From Cymodocea nodosa (Eukaryota > Streptophyta > Magnoliopsida > Alismatales > Cymodoceaceae), in assembly GCA_036874045.1 (NCBI GenBank), contig CM072339.1, positions 1,185,501 through 1,249,500 of the forward strand: 64,000 bases of DNA, given 5' to 3'. The notes under the pieces are model-generated. The model saw nothing but the letters and a program-made list of their open reading frames with translations. It made no database searches and had not been told where the DNA came from. Positions 23,982 through 36,200 of the stretch are shown piece after piece. The position numbers and the translations under genes are program-made. Every line of letters starts with the position of its first letter. The stretch's first letter is position 1.

Positions 23982-26176
23982 GGCGGAAAGGGAACGCAAG
24001 CTCAAACCCTAAACCTAGCGGCGCGACGGAACGAGAGGTCGAGAAGGAGGAGAGAGGAACCGAATCAACGGAAAGCCGAGCCAAAAGGGGAATCGAACAC
24101 AAGACCTTGGGCATGTGTGGTATTTAGATCGGCGTCTTTCGTGGGTGGGTCCCGCTCCCGCATACTTGGTCACGCCCATCTGAAAGAGCGAGGTTTTTGA
24201 ACCGTCCATCTCGTCTTCTAGGTCGATATCGGCCGTAGGATCTACGTGATCCGTTTTTGTGCCATTGAAAATAAATAATAATTAAGTATGAAATTTACGA
24301 AAAATAAAAATATAATAAAATATTATTTTTTAAGAGTGTTTAAGTTAAAAACAATACAATTACATAAGTTAAGAATTTACTGAATAAAAAATAAAATCTA
24401 AATTAACTTGTATATTAATGTGATTACTTTTAATTTTGAAAATAATAATTATCTTTTATATAAATGATTTTTATATTTAAAAATAATAATTATTTTCATA
24501 TAAAGAGATTTTAACGAAAGTAAACATGAATTAATCAAACATACTACAAAATGTTGCATCATTGTAAAACAAAGTTAAATATTTATATTTAATTGTGAAA
24601 CATAAATTAAATTGGATGTTAACGTGATCCATATAATTATTTCTATATTTGAAAATAATGGTTACCTTTAATTTTAAATATTCAAATTTATTAATAAAAA
24701 TAAATATAAATTAACCAACATATGCAGGAATTTTCTTTTCTTTTTTTAAAATTTGAACGGAGTTCATTTCCCGCTACAAACCTTCGTTAAGTTCTACGGC
24801 GATTTGTGTAATTTTGTTATATTAATTTTTTTTTAAAAAAATAAATAGGCACTTTCTACGATTGAAATGGTCACTTGAAAATTTTTATATTAGTTGTGCT
24901 TTGTCTCGCAAATGAATAACTAGCCAGTCAAAATTTTCTTGCATATTTAACCTTAGATGTCTCGAACCGTTCATTTAGTTTTAGGTCAATTATGGTTGCC
25001 AGATATATGAATTTCATTTTTGTGTTCTGTATGGTACTAATTCAAATATATAATCTCATTCCAAAACTTAATCTACCTTCTGTATGTTGTTCTTTAAACT
25101 AAAACATTAGAGGTGACTACAAGGCAGACTCCACCATAATTAATCAATGTTATCGAAACTAAACCATATTAGTTAATTAAATCGAATAGAACTAAAATCG
25201 ATGAATATTCCAGTTTTTATTAACAAATCGAAACCAACATTAAACCATGTTATACAGAATCAGGCAATTTTTATTTTATACTGTTGTAGCCAATGAAAAT
25301 AAGAAATAATAATAATAATTCTTGCTTTTTTGAAAATACATCATTAAGTATTGTTGAATATGATATACCATTTAATAATTGATAATATAGGTGTATATCT
25401 AAAATTTATCAAAAATAACCAGTTTACATCATTTTTAACTGATAGAGTCTGTTTAAAGCATATCCTTGGATCTATGCTCTTGCAGATATAATGGTACCGG
25501 CATACATCAATACCGTAGTTTAGCCAAGCATCTCTACTTCACTTGGAACTTTGCTATATTTTAGTCAGACAGATTGCCATCAGGAATTGATTTGCAAAAA
25601 CTATACCTTTTCCAGACTATTTTAACTTTCCAAAACTACAGCTCAGTTAATTCCCTGTCATAATTAATTTACCCTTGGTTTTGCAAGTCAATCATTAAAA
25701 TTACTTGGGCAGACAAACAACCATATATATTTTGGTATCTGGTTCATCCTTCTTGTCATCTCCATCTTTGCAAACCATACCCTAGATCTCAAATAGAGTG
25801 GAGTTATGGCGAAATGAACAATTACTGGTGGTATATCTGCTCAAATTTTTTTGCTGTGTTCCAACGATTATTGAAGGTCTTGGTTGGAATTAGTGCCACC
25901 CTCACATTTGAAGTCCAAAGCAAACGATAATGAAGCAGAAAGATTTTGCAGAGCTCCAACGTTAAGTGCACAACCCTTCTTATTCCTCCCACCAGAGTCC
26001 TAGTTGAACGAGGGATTTGATATGATAACAGCCATGTGGATCAATCTGCTGATGTAAAGATGTAAGCACCTTGCAAAATGTATAACAATATCACAGTGCA
26101 CAAACACTGATGATTTTCCACAACTTAAGTAAATATCATGACCTTCCTTCAGGCTCCGAATTCCAGCATGGTGACA
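23982..26176. other. Spacer between the Alba and HY5 genes
   Basis: The first 200-250 bases are GC-richer and should hold the Alba promoter and 5' UTR. From about 24250 the sequence is very AT-rich with no supported gene. The right end should carry the HY5 3' UTR. Confidence 0.55.
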
Positions 26177-28154
26177 CTACTGATCACTAGTAGGTCCTTT
26201 CCTTCCGATCGTGGTATTCTTGAGTATCTGGAAATGAAGAAATCAATCAAAAAACTTGAAGCATTAATTCAAGAATTGTGAACAAAGTTGACAACTTGAT
26301 AGGTCATTGCATTTCTATGCCTTCTTTGCCCCATTTATGTTTATGTTTGGTTTAGAAATAACACTTGGAATATAAATTCCATGTTCTATGAAGCTGACGT
26401 AGTGCTTGAGGTGATATCACATATGGCACCACAGCTGTTCTCAATATTCCCCTGCCTAGGTTTGAATAATAAATGTTGCATATGACACAACAGATCTAGT
26501 TGGCGCTGATATCTGAAATTTACTGTTTTGATGGTGATAGAATGCCATAAAAAGACAGCATACATGTGATGATGAAACAAAGCCCACTCTTCAGGGACCA
26601 GAGGGGGATGAACATGAAATGCACAGATACAAACCAACTATTCTTTCAATTAACAACAAGTCATGCCATAAAAAAGTGTTACAACAACTGATATTTTTGT
26701 ACCACTTTTTCATACAAAAAATTCCATTCATAATTCAAATTAACAATAACAGACCATTTATTAATTTTTGAAAGGCTGGATCACTCATTTATTATATACA
26801 CTTATATGGTTATAGTACATAAAAAGATTAAATAAATTCCTCATTCTTGTAACATCAAAATTGCAAAATTGCAGATTTTCATCTATCTCCAAAATTCCAG
26901 ATACAATAATCCTTTTGTCTCGGTATCAAAAGAATTATAGAAATTATATTTCTTTCTTAATCATTAACATTATTTTCGCATGGCTACCAAAATTTCAAGA
27001 GTGTGTGCCAACATTCATCTAACACATGTGCTGCCATCTTGACTTACATGACAGGTAGCCCAACACTTTGGTAGAGTGAAATATTATAAAAATTCTAAAA
27101 TTTTCAAAAAAATTGAAGAAATCAAATTTACCGTTTTTCTGCTTCATCCTTTCCCAAATTAATCCAGTCATTATTTGCATCAGAAAATTCTACCTATGAG
27201 AGGGAGAGAGAGAGACGTTTACTCACGTGTCTAAGCATCTGATTCTCCTTCTGCAAGGTGGAGAGCTTCTCCTCAAGCTCTGAGTTCTTCATCTCCGAGT
27301 CCTGGACCTTCTGTTCCATCTCTGTCAAGTATGCCTTCTTCCTCTCCCTTGCCTGTTGTGCCGACACTCTGTTCCTCAGTAATCTAACGCCCAAACGCAC
27401 AATTCAAGTCACCATTTCCCATCAAGAATCCATCTCTCAAATCACAACAATTCAACAGTTGCACCATGTTTTAACTTCAATAAATGAAAATACTCTCTTC
27501 GAAAGAAAAAAGAAATGAAAATACTTACCTTTTCATGCGCGTAGACTCCTTGTCGGTAGGGTTCCTGGCCCTCTTCTGCCTTCTCGCTTCTCCATCACCG
27601 TCCTTGCGACCCTGGGTGCCGCCCGTTGGTCCTATCTCTCTGATGGAGGCGGTTGGACCCGTCGACTCCCCCCCGAACTCCGGCACTCTCCTGATCTCAT
27701 CATCACTTTCTACCCCTTCATTTTTTTTTTTCAACCAACACGAAGTAAACGCATACAGCGAGAAATCCAGAATTTGAGAGTAGTAAATAGAACCCAGAAT
27801 TGGCCTAGAATCAATTGTTCTCAGGGAGAGAGAATTCAAAAAAGCGAACAAAGAGGGGGGAAAAGTCGATATCATCATCACAACTCTTCCACGGAGAACA
27901 GACGACCCCAACGATAATACATTAATACTGTATTCTCGAAATCAAGCAAAACCCACCAACCTAATCCTTGAGGTTGGTAAGCAGAAAAGCTAACCCCTTG
28001 CATATTTCTGACTGCAGTAGAATTGGTGGAAACTAACCATCCAGAGAGTTCGAAAAAGAAGAAAGATACCTTCTCTGACTCCCATCAGAGCAGCAGTTGA
28101 AGTGGATGACCTCTCGCTGCTGGAGGGCAACGAGCTCGTCGCCTGTTCCTGCAT
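26177..28154 (-). CDS. HY5: HY5-type bZIP transcription factor
   Basis: Four exons on the minus strand: 28154-28070, 27715-27529, 27383-27227 and 26227-26177. They encode 159 residues (168 in Arabidopsis HY5). HY5 is the nuclear bZIP that promotes photomorphogenesis by binding ACGT-core elements and is degraded through COP1 in the dark. Visible motifs are the conserved start [17 protein letters not shown]; an acidic [14 protein letters not shown] (31-44) holding the COP1-binding VP core at 39-40 and a CK2-type Ser; a basic region with [16 protein letters not shown] (95-110); and a leucine zipper to about 145 running through [20 protein letters not shown]. The last exon encodes [16 protein letters not shown] and stop. 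The Gly/Asn-rich tail of Arabidopsis HY5 is replaced by this short basic tail. HYH is less likely because the N-terminal VPEF segment is present. Confidence 0.94.
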
Positions 28155-28239
28155 GACCCTCACCCTCTAACAACCCAGAGGGAGAAGTGAAGGTCGAATG
28201 AGCGGATGAGACCAGAGAAGTGGCGAGAAGGTGTTCGGT

Positions 28240-28310
28240 CCTCCGTTCTCTCTCTCTCTCTTGGTGAGGAGTATTAAATTACCCGTATGTTTTTTTTTTT
28301 TTTTTTTTTT
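28240..28310. repeat. CT microsatellite and poly-T run upstream of HY5
   Basis: A (CT)n tract at about 28246-28261 lies in the probable HY5 leader or core promoter, and an uninterrupted run of about 21 T lies at 28290-28310. CT/GA tracts are common in plant leaders; both runs are likely length-variable. Confidence 0.8.
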
Positions 28311-30242
28311 GAGATAAAAGTAAAAGGCGATAGTGTTAAAAATATTCTAGCTGCGTAACCATAGGTGTGAGGTAAAACTTAAAAATAAAACTTAAAAAAA
28401 TAAATAAATAAATAAAATAGCTTTAACAAATAAATGTAATAAAATAATAATAAAAAAAAGTTAAAATTTATCATCTACCCTTTCCAACCATATTATCTAC
28501 TTTTATAAGCAACAATAACATTATCATCAATAAAAGTAACAACAGCGGAAACACGGATCTCACACAAGTAAAGAGTAAGTATTAGGCTAAGCAGCATTTC
28601 AAGTAGGTTCTACTTCAATTAATTTATCTTTTTTAAGTAAATCCGTAGGGGTTTGAGTTTTCCGGCATGCAAATCCCACCGTCCGATCGGCGAAGAACGC
28701 ACGGTTCTAAGGCCATCGACGTGTTCATCTCCCGAGTCACACTTTTTTCCTTTACCACGTTATATTTCTTTTGCGTTCATGCATGAGGAAACAAAATTCC
28801 AAGATAAAAGGTAATAAGAAACGTCTCAGAGGGTCGCCCACCGTTGGATTCAATCATCGTGACGATCGGACGGATGTGAGTTGCTGAGATTTGATTTTTT
28901 ATAATAGCATATAACAGATTAAATAAGTTAAGCAAGCTAAAAGGCTTCTTTCTACAGCACAAATAAGTTGAACCAATGCACATGACTCATTTAGCTTCGG
29001 AAATGAGTTAAATAGAATTATATCAGGTCTAATGATAATTTTTATGTTCGTCGAGATTTTAGCCTTGGTAGATGTTACAAATATCATTATCTGTAGTTAA
29101 GATTACCATATAAATGAGTAGAAATAAAGACAAATTTTCTAACCCGTTTATTATCAACGTGATGATCTTGGCAAAGGATCAATCATGATTATCAATCAAT
29201 CAGTAGAAATGTCGTATTATTGTAAACATGAATTTTTCAAAAAGCAATAATGTATGATCTTACCAAATCCATAAATTTTCAATCATGTTAAAAATCATCA
29301 TGACTCTAGTATTATAAAAATATCTTGTCGCTACAATCACAACGTCGAAGGATGGCAATTTTAAGAGCAAGTACCATTTAAAGTAAGAGTTTTGGCATGA
29401 TAGCCTTAAGAATACCACAAATTTTCATTAAATACCAAAATCCTTTAAGTATCTATTCAAATACAAGTATGAGTGGATGATAATATTCAAAATCTAAAAA
29501 TAAGCACCTGTAACAACCACAGAGCTACCTATCTTTTGTAAGAGAGACGCGTACACTACCAAAATTTTCCATCATTTAAAGAAAAAACAAATTGAATGGC
29601 ACCTCTCTGATAACCTTAAGAATAACATAAATTTCATTAGGCACCAAAAATCCTTCAATCCTACCAGAGTGGGTGATAAGATTTGAATCTAAAAATCAAC
29701 GTTTGTAACTACCAAAGAGGTACGTTTACTCATCTTTTGTAAGAGAGATGACACCAGTTTTACATTATTTAAAGAAGAAACAAATCGAATGGCACCAAAA
29801 TGTTACTCAAATTACCTCACTGCGACTTATGAATTCCACTAGGATCTCATTTTTATGTCGTTGATGAGAGGACCGACTTTTGAGTTGATTTCTGGATTCA
29901 TATACCAAAATCCAAATCAGTTTGATGACCTACATGATTTCAACCTCCTTGACGAATTGTTGCTAACCTTCTCATCTACACCACATCGAAAAGATTGCTT
30001 TCAACAAGTATTTATCTTCGGAGTAAATATAGCTCAATAACCGGTCAAATTAAAACCTCAAAACGTCCTGGTGGAATCGCGTTTACGACACTCAAGTGGA
30101 GTCTCCCTTTCAAAAAAAAAAACACTGAAGTGGAATCTTAAGTGCAAGAAACTAATGGACCTTAGAAAAGCTGGCTAGTTCCCCATGAAATTTCCAATCG
30201 AATCTGCAAAAATCACAAACGCTATAGAATATGCAGAATCAT
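28311..30242. other. Spacer between HY5 and BADC, no gene seen
   Basis: AT-rich sequence. Apart from the imperfect duplication at 29399-29796 no structure is recognised. Short frames (for example 29855-30040 plus) have no family resemblance. The right end should carry the BADC 3' UTR. Confidence 0.55.
29399..29796. repeat. Imperfect tandem duplication of about 200 bp
   Basis: Two diverged copies, about 29399-29603 and 29609-29796. Each begins GATARCCTTAAGAATA and ends with AATGGCACC, with a shared TCTTTTGTAAGAGAGA block in the same order. Indels make the copies unequal in length. No coding capacity is seen. Confidence 0.7.
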
Positions 30243-33200
30243 TCAGGCTGGAAGCTGAGGTTTCTTGTTTCCAGGAAGTGCAGGCATAATTGCAATGAGA
30301 GCATCGCCATAACCTACTGGTTCTGCATAATATCATGAAACAAAATTGAAAAACCTCAAGGTTCAGCAATAGAAAAAAGACCATCAATTTGATTTTATGG
30401 TTCTAGTGCATACCACCATCCTCTCTAAGTATCTTGACCACCTCTCCAGAAATATCAGACTGATGGAAATGCAGGGAAAAGGAGTTCATTTAGTGAAAAG
30501 AGACAGGATCTGGAAATGCAAGTGAAATACAAAACAGATAGTCTACCTCAATTGGTATCTCACCACCGAATTGTTCAATGTAACAAAGCACTTGACCTTC
30601 CTTCACTTCTTGCTTCTGTTATAATCCAAATGAACAATTAGTAGATCACCAAGGAAGAACGTGAATGAGAAAGAGTGATTGCTGTAGAACAGTTAATGAG
30701 GGCATAGAAGTGATTAGTTTCTTTTAGTCAGCAATCGTATCCTTTTAGATTTACAACTTTCTTCAGATAGCACCAGATGCCTCTGGAATGTATTGTTTGA
30801 CGGAAACGTCTAGTCTCATGATATATGAAAAAATCTATCATTAACTCTCATAGAACATGAAAGAATCAATTATAGGGTATGTGCAGCAATTTTTGACTTT
30901 ACTAAAAATAAATTGATGTAATAATTATCATACTAAGCGGATAACTCTTGTTACCAAAGAAAAATAGAAGAGGGTGGAAAGCTCTGATGTCTAGGTGTGA
31001 ATATAGATATGACTATTGATATGGATACAAAAACAGATATCTCAAATTTTCAAATTACGGAACACTGATAATAGGTACAGGTATCACTTCTAATGAAGTG
31101 GATACTTCTAAATATGTTATATAGTTATGATAGAAATTTTCAGAAGATAATTAAGCAACCAAACATAAACAGGATGTCACAGAAGAAGCAGGGTACTGGA
31201 TTTCTGGGCAACATAGGTGGCAAGTGTTATCACACGAGAAGTGTACATAAAGTAGTAAAGCAACGAATGTACACCAAGGTAACATCAAATAAACACATGG
31301 CTTACAGTTTCTGTTTTTCTTTGGCTACTTATACATCAGCCCTTTTATTCTAATCAAAGACATTTTATGTTCCATCTACCTCGTTCAACTCTATTTGCAA
31401 ACCTCATATGTGTGCTTTTCTTTTCTATAAATAAATTATATCAAACGATGTCGATTCCTCTAGGTTCATCCCCATCTCCCTAGATAAGGATCTCACTTTT
31501 TATTTATCAACTGCATCATCAAATCCAATAAGAAAGGCCAAAGTAGATGGGAGATTGACTACTTTTATAAGCTTACCTAGATCACTTCTTCTGTTAGCTG
31601 ACTTATCTATATCAACAATACGCAATGAAAGGTTTTTAGCCTATTTTGTAGTTGTTACTAGGTTCATTTGCTTGTGTAATCTATTAGGAGAGAAATTACA
31701 CAACAAAACTTGTGGATAAAGTTGCTTGGCTCCAAACTGTCTGCAAAAGCTCAAAATATACTTCCTCAAGCAGACAGCCTACTTCTCCTAAACTTAACCA
31801 CACAATTTAATCAAGTACTGTAAGTCCATGCCATAATTCATCCTTAACAAATGAAACAATAGTGGTGGCTAGCAAGACACTAATTCGAATGTTTGTGCAA
31901 CTAACAAAACTCGAATAGGAATGATTGGAAAAAAGACTACTTTGTATGGTTAATGAGCAATATTACCCTTCACTCTGATAGGCATGTCATATACAATTCA
32001 TAATCCCACAAGAGGAGTGTCCTTTCCTTCGTTTGAAACTTAAGTCATTTTTCCTGTCATGTTTGATATTACTGAACTACATTTTTTGTTAGAAGAAAGT
32101 TATTAGGATCACAGGAATGTAAAGATGATTCTTTGCTTTCAACTTGTGACATCCAGGCTTCAAACATCTCCATTATTGGTTCCAATGTTTTGATTGTGGT
32201 CAATAAGATCCCCAAAACAGAAATGTCCACATGGATTCATGCTATGCATAGATAGACAGTAGTACCAAATGAAACTTGCCAGTAGGGGCACAAATAACAC
32301 TATAGTTGACAGAGAACATCATTATTCAAAAGATGTCAAAATTGGTGACAAAGATTCAATCTAACAATATGCCATGCAGTGAACCAATCATGATATCGAC
32401 ATCTTCCAGAAATAAAACTTTTCCCTTAAAACATAGTCTGTACCTCTTTACATGAAGGTGGTGCACGCTTCCCCTTTATTGATCGAGATCTCCAGAACAA
32501 TCCAACCTGTGATATATATACCATACAGATGATGAAAGATGGATATTGCAGGAATGGAAAGAAATAAGAGTATTCTAACATGTGGGGGTAGAAATGTTAC
32601 TAATACTTCATAGACAATCAGAACTGGGTATTACAAGAAAGGAAAGAAGTAAGAGTTGTCTTACCGTTGGGGATGGAAGCATAAACAAGCCTTCATCTGA
32701 ATTTGCATTGTCAGAACTCTGGATCTCCCCTGAGGATGTTTCTGATTTAACAATTGCTAATGAAGATGTAGCAGACCCATTTTGATAAGGAATATCATTT
32801 GGTGTATCATCTCCATAAGCCAGAGGGAGGCTGGGAGGACTTGTTGATGCTTGACCAGCCACATCTCTCTTTACATATAACTGGAAGCCACCCAGCTAAT
32901 CATGACAATATAATAAACCATATAAGTAAGGTGTGCAAGAAATGAATCTCATTTTAAATACTGTCTTCTTACATTCAGTTTAAACTCTGCAATTGAAGTT
33001 GTGTCACAAATGTTGGCTAGCAAAGATTGCACCTGTACAATTGGGAGCATGTCATAAAGCGGAAGACAGTAAATGTTATATAATACTTGGATTTAATTTT
33101 GGTGTCAAACCCATTGCATGTACCACAGCTTCCTACATTATGTTCTTGTGCAACCATCAAGAATCATTATATTGAATCACATCTCCATTTCAGTTATTTG

Positions 33201-36200
33201 AAAAAGAATTTGATCATGTTTTTCCTTCAATGTCAACACTCCAAAAGAAAAATAGATTTGATATAGATTTCCACCCAATAAGAACAATTTCATTTAATTA
33301 TTGGAACTTGAGATAATCCGAACATCTGATTTTTCATTACATCTGAATCCCAAAAAAGGATATGCAGAAATTGGATTTAGTTATTTTAATTATCATAAAT
33401 GAAGTAAATTAGATAAAATACCCATTTTTAAAAAGAAGATCAATATTTTAGAGTTTTTTGAGATTATAACTGGCAATATCTTTAAATATACTTATGGAAG
33501 TAGTTCTTTGAAGAAATAAACCAAAGTCATTTAGTGCTCATAGGTACTTTTATGCAAGAGAGAGAGAGAGACTATGAAGTTGTCAACTTTGATAAGGAAT
33601 TAATATATATGCCATATTGGATTCCCACAACAGACAGCTAAAAATTCAATGACAAATTCCAAATGCTTCTATAATACTTCACTAATCTAGATTGTGGTCA
33701 AGGGCCACATTAGCTACCTCATCTTGAGCTAGCTCTTACTTCTACAGATCCATTCACAATTGATTACTTTTGTTCCAATTCTCCTGCACGATCTACTAAT
33801 GCTCATTCCATGTCTTACCTTATTTCATATGATTGTTTTTACCTTTCAATTTGCAATTTAACATTGTCCATTTCCTCTAATTCTATTTCATTTAATGCTA
33901 TTGTCAGGATTCAAGTATTACCAAGAAGTTCTTCTCATTCCACATTGGAAGATTCTCAGATGATGACATTGCCATTCTTGATAATAATTAAAAATATTGT
34001 CCATATATTATTATGTCAAGCCCCTACGTGTCGTGAGGATTTCTGAGATTGAAATAAGGAAAGACACATTAAATACACTTATAATGATGTTCAATTATCA
34101 TAAATAGAATTTCCTAAGGATTGGTTAATAGATAACATTCAAATAAAAATTCTATTTCCTTTCTGCCTGAAACTCTCACAAGGGTCCAAAATATGATCCT
34201 GTCATAGGGATACCATGAAAACAAAATCAAAACACACCAAACTGCCATAGTACATGGAATTGACTGGTTTCTTGCACCATTGGAACCAACATAGTTGTAG
34301 ATGTATTTCAACTATGCATAGTCTCTAAACAAGCATAAGGCTCACTTAATTGCCCATGATTTCACACTATGGGTTTGATTATGTTGAAACAGTCACACCT
34401 ATAACTCAATTGAACTCCATATGCATTCTACTTTCCATTGCAATCAATCATTCATAGGAGATATACCAATTCTTGAGAGAATATGTACTTATGAAGTTAT
34501 GAGCAACAAGAGGTATGTTGCTCAAGAAATGATCCTGTTTGTTTGCTTGAAAAATATATTTGTGATCTTAAGTAGGATCCACATTTTGCTTGATTTGAAA
34601 AATTCAATAGAATTATCGTGAATAACAAGTTACAAAATATGTTTTGTTGATCATTCAATACTCACAAAAGGCAAACCATTTGTTGTATTCTCTTGATCGT
34701 ATATATGACGATGATGTTATTTTGACAAAGAGCAATATTACAAGAATTGGCAAGACCAAGAGCTCAAGACAATATTTGAAGAAGCAATTCATAACAAAAT
34801 ATATGGGGAGACCAATATTTTCTATGAATTGAGTTTATGCCAAAGAAAGGGTGACCTTGTCTAAAGGAAAATGTGTACTTGATCTCCTTCGAAAGACTAG
34901 TTTCCAAGGTGCAAGCCAGAAAATACTCTTGTAATTTAAGTTCACTTTCTGAGATGATTCATTAAAAGTGTTTTAGGATGTAGGTTAATGTCAACGACTG
35001 ATTAAGAAATTCATTTACTATGTTGTTAGACCTTAGATTGTGTGTGTGTGTGTAAATGAATACAAACATGCACACACAAGCCCATGGTGGTTCAATGGTG
35101 GAGTACTCTACATGTACTAGCATATATTAAGAGCACGCCTAACCAAAATCTTATTTACACAAAGACTAGACACCTTTGAGTTGAAGCCTGTCCTCACTTA
35201 GGAAACAAGAGATAGGAAGTCATCATTTGGGTATTACAAGTATGCTAGAGGCAACATTATTAATTTAATGGAATAAGAAATAAAACATAGAAATGTCAAT
35301 TGAGCCAAAATGGCCCAATTTTCTGAGCTGTGCTGAACTGTACGGTTGTGAAGATTGGGTCATGCCAACACAACCCAATTTAAGCACATAGACCAACACA
35401 ACATGAATTTTTTTAAAATTAATATACACTTACATCAATGGTATATCAAAAATCAGACAGTTTTTCTATTATGATTTCGGTATACCAAACTTTATGTCAG
35501 TATATCAAACCTATAAAACCTAGGATTCTGTACAAAAATCAATATACCATTTATATCAACAATATGTTGATTTTAACAGAAAATCTTAGGTTTTACAAGT
35601 TTGACATACTAATAAAGAAATTAATATATCAAAATATTTACAGTAACATTGTCATGTTTTTGACTTAACAAGGTCTAACACAATCAAACTACATCATTAA
35701 CCAACACGGCATAAATAAGTCATTGGTCATGCCCAAGTTACAACCTCAACCCTCTCAACATGACACAAACTTTCACAAATAATGTTAGGCATGAATTGAA
35801 TTGTGTCAGGCCAGCATGATACAGCCCATTGACAATTCTAACAAAATGTAATGCCCAAATCCAATGTCAAGACAAAATATTACTTTGTTGCTTAGACATG
35901 TGAGATGATGTAGGTTGGATATTTATGGGTTGAGCTTGATTTTTTGTGGAAGTTTCTATATCTATGCATTATGACAATCAATAATAATCTTTATTGCTAA
36001 ATTCTTACTTTTCATAAATCCACAAAGTACACCGAATTTGACTTTCACAATAATCTTTATTGCTAAATTCTTACTTTTCATAAATCCAAAAAGTACATTG
36101 AATTTGACTTTCACTATATGTGACATAGTGGTGAAAGAAATTAGTGTCATCCCATTCCCATGTACATAGTTGTCTAAGTAGCTACCAAATATCTTCACAA

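Noticed and set aside
35039-35054. Short (TG)n microsatellite in a BADC intron
   Set aside because: Real but trivial; not worth a separate feature.
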